Assembly (NCBI GenBank): GCA_963575745.1
Contig: CAUYUJ010021037.1
Span: 50,001-100,000, forward strand
Direction: 5' to 3'
DNA: 50,000 bases
Origin: Prorocentrum cordatum
Lineage: Eukaryota > Sar > Dinophyceae > Prorocentrales > Prorocentraceae
Below, piece after piece: positions 9,908 through 20,559 of the stretch (the stretch's first letter is position 1; the number at the start of each line of letters is the position of its first letter). A program made the position numbers and the translations under genes. The notes under the pieces were generated by a model, which was not told the DNA's origin, searched no databases, and saw only the letters and a program-made list of their open reading frames with translations.

Positions 9908-10065
9908 TCGTCGTCGACGTCGTCTACGTCGCCGTCGTCGTCGTCGTCGTTTTCGAGGTTGTCGTGGTCGTCGTGGTCGTCGTCGTCGTCGTCGTGGTCG
10001 TCGTGGTTATCGTCGTCGTCATCGTCGTCGTCGTTGTCGTCGTCGCCGTCGTCATCGTCGGAGAG
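9835..10065 (+). repeat. (GTC)n / (GCC)n tract
   Basis: Imperfect GTC repeat with GCC-GTC and GTG-GTC blocks. Depending on frame it reads poly-Ser, poly-Val or, on the minus strand, poly-Asp or poly-Thr. Confidence 0.95.
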
Positions 10066-10179
10066 TCTTGGAGGCGGCCGGAGTTTCGGAACTGGATGGA
10101 CCCGAGGCGGGGTGAGCCCACATACGTTCAAAATCTGTCCCAGGACCCCTCCTGGCGCCCACCTGACAGAGCTTTTCCA

Positions 10180-10245
10180 CCCAGATCAATGTTTCCCTGC
10201 CCCTGGGCCCGTACAAGGCCCCCAGAGGCCGACAGAGGTAAAAAC
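10180..10245 (-). repeat. Partial copy of the dispersed ~90-bp repeat (low confidence)
   Basis: The minus strand reads GGCCTCTGGGGGCC followed by GGGCCC and GGGAAACATTGATCTGGG, a loose match to the family best seen at 40425-40512 and 48880-48950. Confidence 0.35.
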
Positions 10246-10329
10246 CTTTTACCTTTTGTTGGGAATATGTGGCCTCCCTTCCTGCTGACCTGCAGACCTG
10301 ACTGCAAGTCGTCGTGGTTGTCGTCGGCT

Positions 10330-10575
10330 CCAGGCGGAGGAGGAGGAAGGGGGGGGGAGGGGAAAGGACAGGAGGGCACCATAATCAAATCGGATCAACA
10401 TTAAATCCCCAAGGAGGGGAAGAAGGGAGGGCGGAGAGGGAGGGGGAGGAGGAGAAGGAGGAGGAGGAGGAGGAGGAGGAGGAGGAGCGGGGGGGAGGGG
10501 GAGGAAGAGGAGGAGGAAGAGAGGAGGGGAATGCGGAGAGGGAGGGGGAGATAGAAGGAGGGGGAGGGGGACAAG
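10330..10575 (+). repeat. GGA/GAG-rich tract
   Basis: Purine-rich, near-pure GGA repeat at about 10435-10520, degenerate on both sides. Confidence 0.9.
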
Positions 10576-10728
10576 CTAGATGCGCTCGCGTCGTATCTGA
10601 CGTCCTGGTCCCTCCCATCCCTTACCATGGCGTAGATCTCCTCTCTTCGCACAATCGGATGTCGTAGCATGGTATAGCATTTCATGGCATAGCATGGTGT
10701 CGAAGATCAACGCGTAGCATAACATAAC

Positions 10729-11690
10729 ATGGCGTGGCGACGCCCCAAAGTGGGGATGGGGGGCTTTCCGCGCCCCCCCCCAAAAAACAACAAATCGACA
10801 CCGAATGTGAAATCACTGGTTTCTTCGGGGTTGGGCGGGGTGGCATTTTCTAGATCCGGGGGCCTACTTGGAAGGACCGGAAACCATACCGGGGCATGGC
10901 ACTCGAAATGATGACGCCACGGCTCGATTCGGAACGAGCGCGGGAGCACGGAAATGAGGCCAACGCTGCGGCGGGAGCACGATTCGGAACGAGCGGTAGC
11001 TCGAAATTGAAGCCAGCGCTTCAGCGGGAACAGCATTTTGAACAAAACACACGGAAGCTCGGAACTGAGGGCGCGTAGCCTGACATAGCATGTAGCATGG
11101 CGTGGCGACGCTCCGAAATTCGAGGGGGGGGCTTGAGCGGCCCCAAAAAACAACGAATCGACACCGAATGTGAAATCACTTCCGATGGTTTCTTCAGGAG
11201 GCCATTTTGAAGATTTTGGGGCTCATTTGGAAGGACCGACAACCATGCCGTGGCGTGGCGCTGGAAATGATGACGCCAGCGCTGCAGCGGGAGCACGATT
11301 CCGAACGAGCGGAAGCGCGGAAATGAAATCAACAAAAAAAAACGCGGAAGCGCGGAAATGTGAGCGCGTAGCCTGACAGAGCATGGTGTGGCGACGCTCC
11401 AAAATGGGGGGGCTTCTGCGACCTAAAAAACCAACGAATCGGCACCGAATGTGCAATCACTTCCAATGGATTTTCGGGGGGAATATTTTCTAGATTTGGG
11501 GCTTAGTTGGAAGGACCGACAACCATGCCGTGGTATGGCGCTGGGAATGATGATGCCATCGCTGCAGCGGGAACAAGATTTGGAACGGGCGGAAGCACGG
11601 AAATGAGGCCAACGCTGCGGCGGGAGCACGATTCGGAACGAGCGGTAGCCCGAAAATGAGGCCAGCGCTTCAGCGAGTGCAATACAAACG
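10729..11690 (+). repeat. Three-copy tandem repeat (units of about 285-370 bp)
   Basis: Units begin at 10729, 11097 and 11383 with ATGG(C/T)GTGGCGACGC. Each runs through AATCG(A/G)CACCGAATGTG(A/C)AATCACT and TTGGAAGGACCG, then a stretch with GGAACGAGCG and GAAATGAGGCCA-type sub-repeats of roughly 60 bp. Unit 2 is shortest because it has fewer sub-repeats. No coding function seen. Confidence 0.9.
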
Positions 11691-11799
11691 AAAACCCAAC
11701 TCCCGGGAATCCAGTCAAAAACCAGATCGGGCGGAACATTCCCCGGACGCTTGCACGAGAGAAGGGGTAGTAGTATTCATATTGTGAAATTGTGGAGGC

Positions 11800-12126
11800 A
11801 AGGGAGGAGGCGGAGGAGGAGGAGGAGGAGGAGGAGGAGGAGAAGGAAAGGAGGAGAAGGAGGCGGAGGGGGTGGAGGCGGGGGAGCGGGAGGAGGAGGA
11901 TGAGGAGGCGAGGGGGGATGAGGATGAGGCGAGGGAGGAGGAGGAGGAGGAGGAGGAGGAGGAGGAGGAGGAGAAGGAGGAGGGGGAGGAGGAGGAGGAG
12001 GAGGAGGAGGAGAAGGAGGAGGGGGAGGCGAAGGAGGAGGAGGAGGAGGCGAAGGAGGAGGAGGAGGGGAGGGGGGGGGAGGAGGAGGGAGAGGAGAGGA
12101 GAAGGAAGAGGAGGAGGAGGAGGAGG
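11800..12126 (+). repeat. (GGA)n tract
   Basis: Long purine tract, near-pure GGA with GCG and GAT interruptions. Lies just beyond the 3' end of the minus-strand LINE. Confidence 0.95.
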
Positions 12127-12214
12127 ACCATCACAGGCTAATGAGGAAGGCTAGGTTAGGTCGACCCGACCCTAAACCAAACCTTACGGTAACATCCGCT
12201 CTCCACTTACGCAT

Positions 12215-12495
12215 TCATTCGACCATGCGTAGCCGCCCCTTCCTTGAGTAGCTGGGCTGCAGGGAATGGCAGGGACAGTCGGGGCGGCGGGCCTTCATGC
12301 GATCCTTTGGATGACGGCCGCTTGAAACAAGAGACCACGCACCTTCCGAGAACTTACTTCTGAAGCGCTCATTGCATTCACCCTTGAGTCCCTTGAGGTT
12401 GTTCTCCGAATATAGGCCGCATCTCTTACAATTAATGAAAAAGGACTCGACACCAAGGCAATCGCTAATCATAAGTCGGTGCTTCTTGGGTTCTC
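12215..12495 (-). pseudogene. LINE ORF2 C-terminal cysteine domain
   Basis: The frame gives LIREPKKHRLMISDCLGVES, INCKRCGLYSENNLKGLKGE with a following Cys, and WSLVSSGRHPKDRMKARR. The C-x2-C-G-x-Y/F-x-E pattern followed by a distant Cys and a G-x-H-P block is the kind of C-terminal domain found after RNase H in related LINEs. It is separated from the main ORF2 frame by the stop at 12537 and a frameshift, so I read it as the displaced end of the same protein. Confidence 0.6.
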
Positions 12496-12536
12496 TGATT
12501 AACTAAGACAGCACCGCAGAATTGCCAGGACAAACT

Positions 12537-14640
12537 TCACTCGAGCGGGCCTGGCGAGTGCTGTCGGTGCGGGGCACGAGTGTGACACGCTAGGCAAAGC
12601 CAGCGGTTGTTTATCCAGCCCCGCTGGTGGCGAGCCAAACTCTGAAGGTTACGGCGGCCCGCGCGAGCTCGCCGAGGCTGACCCTCAGGGGGCTGGGGGA
12701 GGGGGGGGGGGCGCTCCTTGACCGCGCCCGCGGCCCCAACTGGGGGGCCGAGGCTCTTGGAGGGCTTCTCGTAAGCCTTCTTGTCCGTCTTAGGGGCGAG
12801 GGGCTGCCACAAGGAAAGCGCCTCCGCTGCATACTTCGCAAATCTCTGAACTCTGCTACGGGTTTCTTTATACCAGTCTATCTCCATCTGAGACGGGGCG
12901 GGAATCTGGGCAGCCGCTAGTTTGGCTACCCGATCCGCCCAAGCATTACCTTTGGCAACCAACCAATCCCTCGAGCCAGCCTCCGGGGTCGAGAGATCCT
13001 GGTGGGCCTTCACTTTTGCAATCTCGAGGGGACTAACACTGTCCTGGACCCTGGCCAAAATAGAAACTCCAGAATCCATTTCTTTCCTACTAACCTCGGG
13101 GCTCTGGTGAAACGAGAGGATGCCTTTAAAGTCAGTCCACGCTTTAGTGACTTTTGGGCAAGAGACGGCAGCTAGAAATCCTAATTGTTCGGCGGCAGGC
13201 GACTCGGGGGGAAGACTGGCCCCCACGGGCCCCGAGAGGCTGGCAAACAAGTCTCCCTCCTCGTCGATTTTGACCACGGACCAGACAGGGGCAGTGTAAA
13301 CCGCGGGCCCAGGTTTTAAAACGCTGCCGTCGTGGAGAACTTCTCCTTCCATGGCAACCTCCTTGGGATGCCCGTCGCGAGACCAATGCACAGCTTTGGC
13401 AAGTCCTAATCCAGGGGGCCTCAGAGCGATCGGTTCAGGTCGAAGCTGGAACCCCAAGGCGCACGGGAAACCTCTCCTCTGATCCCTGAGCTCCTCCACG
13501 TCCCCCTCCTTCAGCATCTCCTCTCTCGAGTTTGGGGCCTGCGGGCGCTCGAAGAGCCAGTGGGAAAGGAAATCATCGGGGCCTTGGCACAACTCACATC
13601 TGACTTCTCCTTCGTAGGCTGCCTCGGCTATCTTGCCTTGCGTCCAAATACACTGGCAGCCATAGGACAACAATGTCTTGCGCTTGTGCCCCTGGATGCC
13701 GTCGCCCTGCAGCACGTGCTTCAGGATCGACGGGTCCAGCGGCTCGTCGAGACCGAGCTTCACGCTGGCCTTCAACTCGAGCTGCTGCTGCCACTGGGAT
13801 TGAAGAAGCTTATTGGTTAAGGCTGGGGAGGTCGTGATGAGTGGGTAGTCCTGGCCGTTGGCACCCTGAAACACGAACGGGCCGGGCATAACCCATCTTA
13901 GACGTCCCAAGCTGAGGACCGTGGCCCCGAGAGGCCTTCTAATATGGAGCCACTTCGTCGGGGGCTTGTTGAGGACCTCCAGGGCCTGAGTGCGAAGTTC
14001 AGGAAACGCAAAAATTACGGTCCCAGGAACATGAGCAACTCTCCAGCTCAAGTTGGCCCAATCGCAGGCCGGCCCCAGAGCGGCGCTCCAAGTTGGACCC
14101 CCGAGAATCGACAGCGCCAAAGACCTGGATTTGGTATCGCATCTGTGTCCTACGATCTTGAGGTACAAGGATTGGGCCTCGCGCGCCTCGGGGTTAGTGA
14201 GACCGACCACCTCTGCTCCGTAGTTGGCGGCCGCCTTCAACCCTGCCTGATAAATCTTACGCATATTTGCACCTGCTCGCCTAATCGGCGCCAAGCGGTG
14301 GAGACGACGCTTCATTCTTGCCGACCGCTTGATAAGGGTCTTACGTGACTGTTTGTTGAGCCTGTTCCCCATGTTGAAATCTACTCCGAGGTTTGGCGCA
14401 GACTGTGCTTGGTGGGCGCCTTCGGGTCCACTGTACTTACCTACGGCCTTCGCCAGTCGCTGCTGCGCCTACGCGGACGAGCCCGGCGCCGCCGCCTTGT
14501 GCAGCGCGACCGAGCAATCGAGGTCATCCCCGATTAAATCTAGCACGCCGTCGGCGGCCTGCGCCAAGTCCGACACCAGGAGCCTCGTACTAGTGTTGCT
14601 GCTGCCCAACACGAAGTCATCTATGAAGATGGATGGGGTC
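12537..14640 (-). pseudogene. LINE ORF2: RT motif C, thumb, and RNase H
   Basis: A 611-residue frame from 14372, extendable upstream through TAG 14469-14471 to the RT motif C SIFIDDFVLGSSN (two Asp encoded at 14616-14621). It continues VGKYSGPEGAHQAQSAPNLG, VDFNMGNRLNKQSR and RRLHRLAPIRRAGANMRKIY (thumb). Then come CELCQGPDDFLSH (zinc-knuckle-like) and RNase H: HDGSVLKPG (Asp), SPAAEQLGFL (Glu), WTDFKGIL (Asp), KVKAHQDLS and GNAWADRVAKLAA (Asp). The RNase H acids are all present. The C-terminus shows NNRWLCLACHTRAPHRQH. Function would be target-primed reverse transcription. This copy has the in-frame TAG and ends before its usual C-terminal domain. Confidence 0.8.
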
Positions 14641-15100
14641 TACAGTGGGGAACTTCGGGGCCCAGGAGCCCATGGGGGGGGGCGTGTACATTTGCACGTT
14701 GTAGGTAGCGCGCGAGCATCCCGCAGGGAAAACTTTAGTGGCACAACCAGCATAAGTAGCCGAGGCCCTCATTGCACCTACCCTCGGGCCCCCGCATTGG
14801 CTCATCATAACATTCTAACGTCTCCCGAGAAAAAATACAGCCCGAGACTTCCACTTGTCGCGGTTCACATTCTCATCATAGTTAGATCTATCCCAAAGAA
14901 TACCACCTGTGCGCGCAGCCTGGTAGCCAGCCAGCTCGGCCTTGAGGGCCTGGGCATAAACAGTTTCTAGCACGCCTCCACCAGACCGATGGGCAATATA
15001 GGGTCTCTTGTTGGCCCATTCCCAACGACGGGCTTCCATCTGGCGGGAATTTGGACCAGACCTTCCAGAGAGCGGGCAAGCGACCAATGCCTCGGTAAGA
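14641..15100 (-). pseudogene. LINE ORF2: RT fingers and palm motifs A-B
   Basis: The upstream frame (15087-14815) reads VACPLSGRSGPNSRQMEARR, ALKAELAGYQAARTGGILWD and RSNYDENVNRDKW, where ILWDRSNYDENV corresponds to motif A with its catalytic Asp. The next frame (14808-14617) reads YAGCATKVFPAGCSRATYNV, matching motif B. A frameshift between 14,820 and 14,800 and another before motif C break the domain. Confidence 0.65.
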
Positions 15101-15241
15101 CGGGCCCTCAGATTGGTCGGCTTTGTGCTTTTCGATCAGGGTAATGATAATACTGCGAATTGCGGATGGGAAAACTCAAATCTCTTCAATGGCAGCCAAA
15201 AGCCTACAAACCTGCTCCAACTCGTGGTTACTCAGATAAGC

Positions 15242-15835
15242 CTAATGACGAGGGTGAAATTCATCCCAAGTCTGACTGGTTGACCACAGTAATCTTTTGG
15301 CTGCCGATCGGATCTGACCAGGCGTGATGGGCTCCAAGCGGTCACGCCCTGTCGACTGCAAGTTAAACTTCTGCTCCTGCGGCGTGACCTTCCAGAGTCC
15401 TGCTAAGCGGGCGGCCTCAGACTCGAGCAGCTCAAAAGGCCGGCCTGAAAAGGTCTGCAGTTCTGGGCGCCACACTCTCTGAGGTTGCCCACTGGTGAGC
15501 TTTGAGGTCCAGTGGTGCGCCCGCCCGACCCCTTTGGACATGGTCTCCTGGGCCCAGTTGTGCCAGGCGGTGGTTTCACTTTGACGGTCCTTGGCCTCCT
15601 CAGCTTGCAGCGCTCGACCGACTGATTCATCGAGCTCTTCAAACACCTTCAAGACACGCTTGGGGCCCAGCACCCCGTTGTCCTGATCCTGAGCAGCGGC
15701 GCCCAGAGCAGTCCTAGCACTGGCAAGCAGACGGGCAAACTCCTGTGCCTTCAAGCTCTGGAGGTGGTGAATGGATGCTGACCAAAATCTCCGAAAGGTA
15801 AAACTCGCCCCTGGAATAAACCTTGCGGATGACAT
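15242..15835 (-). pseudogene. LINE ORF2: linker between endonuclease and RT
   Basis: A 197-residue frame with HHLQSLKAQEFARLLASART, QRVWRPELQTFSG and TPGQIRSAAKRLLWSTSQTW. It has no catalytic motif; it fills the place of the endonuclease-RT linker. Its end at 15242 is followed by about 150 bases in which the RT start lies in another frame. Confidence 0.6.
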
Positions 15836-15838
15836 CCA

Positions 15839-17689
15839 TCACTTTGTGTTCGACCATCTTATCGGGATCGACAAACTCCTCCAACTAGCCCTAGGTTGCA
15901 CCTCCCGAGCGGCTCCTGGTGCCCAACGGATCTTGAGTAGTCCTACTCGCGGCATGGTGGGCGACTTGATCGGCGCATCCGTGCGAATGCTGATGGACTT
16001 CGCCATGTCGCGGGCGAAATACTGGCACGTGGAGTTCAGGGTCAGCAAACGGGCCTCTATGTCAATATCCTGGGCGATGGCCTGGTCCAGGAAGTCCAGA
16101 GCTGCTTCGGTTTTGTCCCAAGACGGCGCAAAGTTTGTGGGCCCATAAGGCCTAGTGGTAGAGAACGGTTGGGGCTTCTCCAAGACGGGCGCCATGAAGG
16201 GCACCCCACACCTGAGCTGAAACAGAACGGGCCTGTGGGGGCTCAGCGGGTAGTCGTCCAGGACAGTGGCACCCAAGAGGTCCCGGTCGAAGCGCGACAA
16301 GGCTAGGGCGACGTCGATGATGCGAGCCGGTTTCTTCATCTTACACGTAAGGGTATTTGGGCTAGAATCTTGAGGCCCGCTCAACGGGAAGTTCGACTCA
16401 ATGGTCTTTTTGGCCGAGACGTTGAAAACCCCAGCAATGCAATGATGAACGGCTGTCGCACAGCATCCTGAATCATTGCAACTCGTGCTAGAAATTCTAA
16501 GTTGTATTTGTTGAGGCCCACCCCGTCGGCCAAGTAGATCGAAACTAAGACGAAAAGGCGCGGCTGCGCAACGCAATTCTGCGACGCCTGCAGGAAGTTG
16601 CACCGCGGATACTCCGAAGTCGTGCCCATCGCGAATCACAATCCCTGTGCCTTGGGCAGGGTGCCCTTTGTCACTGAGCACGGCTGGTGAGAGTACCGCT
16701 TGCCACCCCGCTCGCTCGCGCCATTGAATAATGAATGGGAGCGCATCTGTTAAAACTCTGACCTCTTGGCAGCAAATGGCATCCACTGCCTCAGCTGCTG
16801 AAGATGGGAGAAACTGCCTGATGGATCTCCAGCAGCTCCCGTTGATTGTGGCGAACCTGACCGTGTTACCCGCACGACGATTTGTCAGCGGTTTCGCCCT
16901 TGCCGCCCTTGCCCTTGGCTGCGACGGAAAGGGCCTTGGCGCTCTTCTGAAGCGAAGCGCCTCGGTGTTCTCCTGCTGCTGCGAGGACTGCGAGAGGTTC
17001 TGGCCCTGCAGGTTCAACGCCTGGTCGACGGCCTCGCCCGCGCGCTTGATGCCCGCGAAGCGCTTCTGCTCGGCGTTGAGCCCCTCCACCTCCATAGCCT
17101 TGGCCCCCTCGTCGAAGGCCGCGGCCTCCTCGGGGCTGATGTCAGCACCGCCAGCAGCGCCATCAACAGCGCCAGGGCCCGCTCCAGGGCCCGCTGGCGC
17201 AGGCGGTCCGCCGTCTACCAGCGGAAGGGCTGGGACGGCAGCGGGCGCCTGGGTCGGCGCGCCGCCTGGGGCCGCCTGGGCCGCCTGGGGCTGGGCCTCC
17301 GCGGCCTGGGCCTGCTGCGCCGCCTGCGCCGCTTGCCACTCCACGTGCAGCTTGGCCGCGAGCTGCGCGGCGGCCGCCTGCACCTCGGCGGAAGGCGCGA
17401 GCCCAGGTGGAAACTGACTGGACAGGAATGACTCCAGACTGGGGGCCTCGCACGCTTGCTCCTCGAGCGCCTGCTGGACCGCCATCTTGTGCTGGGTCTC
17501 GAGCTGCTGAACCTCGGACGTGAGTTCTGCAACGGTCTGGACCTGCTTCTCGTAGTCATTGGCCAGTGTCACAATGGCCTCGCACGTTGTATCACACTCT
17601 AGCTGGGCGCTGGACAGCTTCTTCTTGGTGACCCCGAACTGGTCGTGCAGGGACTTCTTCTGCTGATCCCAAGGCTTGGCTGCCAGCGT
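15839..17689 (-). pseudogene. LINE ORF: coiled coil, Ala/Gln-rich linker and APE endonuclease
   Basis: Open from just after TAA 17690-17692. The first part (KPWDQQKKSLHDQFGVTKKK, EKQVQTVAELTSEVQQLETQ) is a probable coiled coil, followed by an Ala/Gln/Pro-rich linker. The endonuclease begins RFATINGSCW, then AICCQEVRVL (the metal-binding Glu), GTGIVIRDG, GVFNVSAKK, ARIIDVALALSRFD and YPLSPHRPVLFQL (S-x-H-x-P). Two compensating frameshifts occur between about 16,640 and 16,440: the better sequence there is LVSIYLADGVGLNKYNLEFL in the other frame. The conserved G-D-F-N reads G-V-F-N (codon at 16427-16429), so a catalytic Asp is lost. The enzyme would nick target DNA. Confidence 0.75.
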
Positions 17690-18100
17690 TTATGCTTTTA
17701 CTGCTTTCAACTCATTCACGGCCTGTAGACAGTGCTGCCCAGATGTGCCTTCAATCTTCTCCCAGAACTGGACCGCCGCCGAGCACACAGCGACTGGGTC
17801 TCGTTCAGATTCCTCTGGTGCACGCACTCCCGCAGCTCCTCTGGGGTGACCTGTAGGCGCTGGGTTGACGGTGCGCCTCCGCCACCGATTGGGGACGCCG
17901 TCGGGTACCACGTTCTGGCCGGCGTTGGCCGAAGCTGGCTGGGCAGGCCGTCGACCGATGAAGGCTCCTCCGCACTGGCCACAGAACTTGAACGGGTTGT
18001 CAGCCCATTTCCACCCTTTGCACCCGCCTGTCTGGCAGCAGAGGGGTACTTGCGACCTTCGCCTCGGCCACGGCTTGGCTGCCGCTGGCCGCCCATGACT
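17690..18100 (-). pseudogene. LINE 5' ORF: cysteine zinc-ribbon-like segment
   Basis: The best frame gives CCQTGGCKGWKWADNPFKFC and then GQCGGAFIGRRPAQP, six cysteines in a C-C-x4-C-x11-C-x2-C spacing that suggests a zinc ribbon. It runs on through VQFWEKIEGTSGQHCLQAVN to the TAA at 17690-17692, after which the coiled-coil frame follows without a shift. An ATG at 18096-18098 opens a different frame (MGGQRQPSRGRGEGRKYP) that could join by frameshift. The nucleic-acid-binding role is inferred from this context. Confidence 0.5.
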
Positions 18101-18221
18101 GACAGGAGCGAGGGAGGCTCCAGGCTGGGCTGCTGGCCTGGAGCGGCGCTGCTGGTCAGCGCGAAAATTGCAAGGCTTGGGCCCTAGCTCCTCGGACCTA
18201 ACCGAGGAGGCAAGCTTGAGC

Positions 18222-18368
18222 CAGGAGGAGGAGGAGGAGGAGGAGGAGGAGGAGGAGGAGAAGGAGGAGGAGGAGGAGTTGGGGTTGGGGAGGAGGAGGA
18301 GGAGCAGGAGGATGAAGAGGGGGAGGAGGAGGAGGAGGGGGAGGAGGAGGGGGAGGAGGGGGGGGAGT
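18222..18368 (+). repeat. (GGA)n tract
   Basis: Near-pure GGA with a TTGGGGTTGGGG block. Abuts the 5' side of the LINE, as another GGA tract abuts its 3' side. Confidence 0.95.
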
Positions 18369-18369
18369 G

Positions 18370-18955
18370 GAGTGGACTGGAGTGGAGTAGAGCCCGTTGC
18401 GGATGCAAGTCTGTCCTCTTAACCCTGAAAGTGCGCTCGATTGCCTAGCCTTTTTCCCGGCTTGGCCGAGGACCTTCGGCTTTAAACCAGCCGCCATTAT
18501 GTCGAGGTATTCTCGCTGGGTTCCGTTCATCTGCTCACGACACTGTCGCCCGAATCGGCGATTTTGAATCTCGGCAAAAGCGCCACACGACGTGCAAAAC
18601 CATATCCTGGGAGTCGTGTGAACATATCAATGTGTGGGCGGGATGAGCCCACACCCCATGATGTGGATGCGATCCACCTTCTTCGGGGACATCAACACGC
18701 CATCAACGTCAGATTTCTGCGGGCAGGGTGTGGACCCCGAGGCGTTCATCCAAGCCTTGGCGGCAAACCCGAAACATCTATCCCAGTGCTGCTCAGCTTC
18801 AGTTAAACCATGGGGGGAGAAGAGTGCGGAGACAGCAGCAGCAGAGGGAGGAGGAGGAGGAGGCAGTGGCACAGCAGCAGCAGAGCGCCCTTTTCTCCTC
18901 GGGCCTTCGGCCGCCTCGGTGGCCGCCATACTTTCCCCTCCTCTCGTGGATGGGA
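18370..18955. other. No supported gene
   Basis: A minus-strand frame (18530 to about 18375, MNGTQREYLDIMAAGLKPKV) looks protein-like but matches nothing I know. The rest could be the degraded 3' end of the second LINE. Confidence 0.4.
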
Positions 18956-18959
18956 ATGC

Positions 18960-19910
18960 GACACCTGTCGGCCTATGGCACACAAGCATCGTAAGTAGCG
19001 TAGGCGACCAACTCGTCCGCGACGGCGTTGCCCACCACGAGGCCCTGCACGCCACGTCCCTCGCACAGCTGCTGAGCCGTGATGCGGGAGCCCGTGAACA
19101 GCACAACCACGCGCCAGCCACGTACAGCCGATGTGCCACCATATGCCAGCATCCCCAACCAATGGGTGTAGTAGATACCTTTTGCCGTACCATCCTTCGA
19201 CGACCATGTCGCAATCCGTGACGTAGGTCAGCGCACCCGTCGCACAAAAACGAACCATCTGACATGCTTTCGGTTCTCCTCGCGCCACCGCCTGCCTCGG
19301 ACCGACCAATGTCCCCACGACGCAAGAGTGCGCCAAAGGCCAGCGGTGTCCAGCAGCCTCACACTGGCTAGCCCAACCCGCCTGAGCTTGTTAGAACTCG
19401 TGTCTTTACCCCCGCTGGCGTCGCCGCAAACAAATAGAGGGTCGCCATCGAGCCCATGGCCCATGCAGCCCTCCGCCACCACGTCGACCTATGCATACCA
19501 CCACTTGTCACCGAAGGAGGTGGAGGCGCCGCCATCGACCCGGCAGGTAGCAACCCACGCAACCAGACAGCCTCAGCCGTGCTGACCTGCACCATCGCCT
19601 AACCCACGAACTCGTCACTGAGACCGCATGCGTTGGACCCGTTGTTCTGCTCGCATTGCCAGCCCCTGCGGAGTGCCGTCCCGAGTGGACCCCCACACGT
19701 GTCACAAACCGTGCTGCCATCGTATGTCGCTAGAAACTTCATATTCCTATATTTGGGCCAAGACGCCCCCGTGGCAACGTTCAGCATGATCTCGGCAAGC
19801 CTCGGCCCGCCACGCTGTTGACTCAGCTGCCTCAGGAGAGTCCTGCATGGCTCGTTACCAAGCCCAAGAGTCATCAACGATGTTGGAATACACTCTCCCT
19901 CCAAGCTCCC
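18960..19910 (-). pseudogene. Second LINE, 3' fragment with RNase H, heavily frameshifted
   Basis: Across three frames the minus strand gives LATYDGSTVCDTCGGPLGTA followed by RRGWQCEQ (zinc-knuckle-like), AEAVWLRGLLPAG, then RNase H: LFVCGDASGGKDTSSNKLRR (first Asp), QAVARGEPKACQM (Glu), LTYVTDCDMVVEG (Asp), RITAQQLCEGRG and LVVGNAVADELVAYAT (G-N-x-x-A-D). Frames switch near 19,490, 19,330 and 19,150 and a stop lies at 19,599. All the order and motifs fit the region between RT and the C-terminus of an RNase H LINE. It differs from the first LINE in sequence, so it is another family or a much older copy. Confidence 0.65.
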
Positions 19911-20171
19911 CCTTCACAGGCTTCTACAGAGGTTCAGTTCCACTGAGGGAACTGCCCCGTTGGAGGACAGCCGGTTGAAGACCCTGAAACAGGTCAAAAC
20001 ACTGTTCTCTGGATTCCAGCGCCACGGATCAACCTGACTGCTGCGCCTTGACGATCCTGAATCGTGCCAGAACGCAAGTCCTGGGACTTCAACACCGCGA
20101 AACAACGTAACTGTTGCATCATCATAACCCCGACTCCCTCCAAAGCACCATGCCTGGTACGTTGATCACGG

Positions 20172-20530
20172 GAACCAGTGAAACACATGCAAATGTCTGA
20201 AACAAATATCCGCGGCGCTAGGGCGAGAACCACATGTCGAAAAGAACTGCCCTCAATCCGCGAAACGCTTGCAATGTGTTTGAAAGAATGCGCGCGGCGC
20301 TACGGCGAGAGCCACATGTTGAAAACGGGTTGCCCTCAATCCATGAAACTCTTGCAAATGTTTCAGCCGAATGTCAGTGGCGCAGAGGCGAGGGGCACAT
20401 GTTGAAAACGGCCCGTCCTCAATCCGTGAAACTTGCAAATGTTTAAAGCGAATGTGGGCGGCGCTGCCGCGAGAGCCGCATGTTATTAACGAACCGCCCT
20501 GAATCTGCGAAATGATTGCAAATCTGCACC
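20172..20530 (+). repeat. Tandem repeat of about 80 bp, four to five copies
   Basis: Each unit has CAATCCGCGAAACGCTTGCA-type start, AATGTGTTTGAAAGAATG, GCGGCGCTACGGCGAGAGCC and CACATGTTGAAAACG. Substitutions differ between copies. Related sequence recurs at 30450-30535. Confidence 0.85.
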
Positions 20531-20559
20531 TTCAGGATCATAAAAGGTGGGGAAGTCTC

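Larger units (their letters stand above)
12215..18130 (-). mobile_element. LINE (non-LTR retrotransposon) with APE endonuclease, RT and RNase H; broken
   Basis: Reading right to left, the minus strand carries a cysteine zinc-ribbon-like N-terminus (about 18,050), a coiled coil, an APE-type endonuclease (about 16,860-16,150), a linker, RT (about 15,090-14,610), an RNase H with all four catalytic acids (about 13,360-12,910) and a C-terminal cysteine motif (about 12,430). This order is that of RNase H-bearing LINEs. Frameshifts, a TAA (17690-17692), a TAG (14469-14471) and a replaced endonuclease Asp make it non-autonomous. No clear poly-A tail or target-site duplication was seen. The 3' side runs into a GGA tract at 12,126. 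Confidence 0.85.

Noticed and set aside
12160-12185. CCCTAAACC words as telomere repeat
   Set aside because: Only one or two words, no array; they form part of a small imperfect hairpin.
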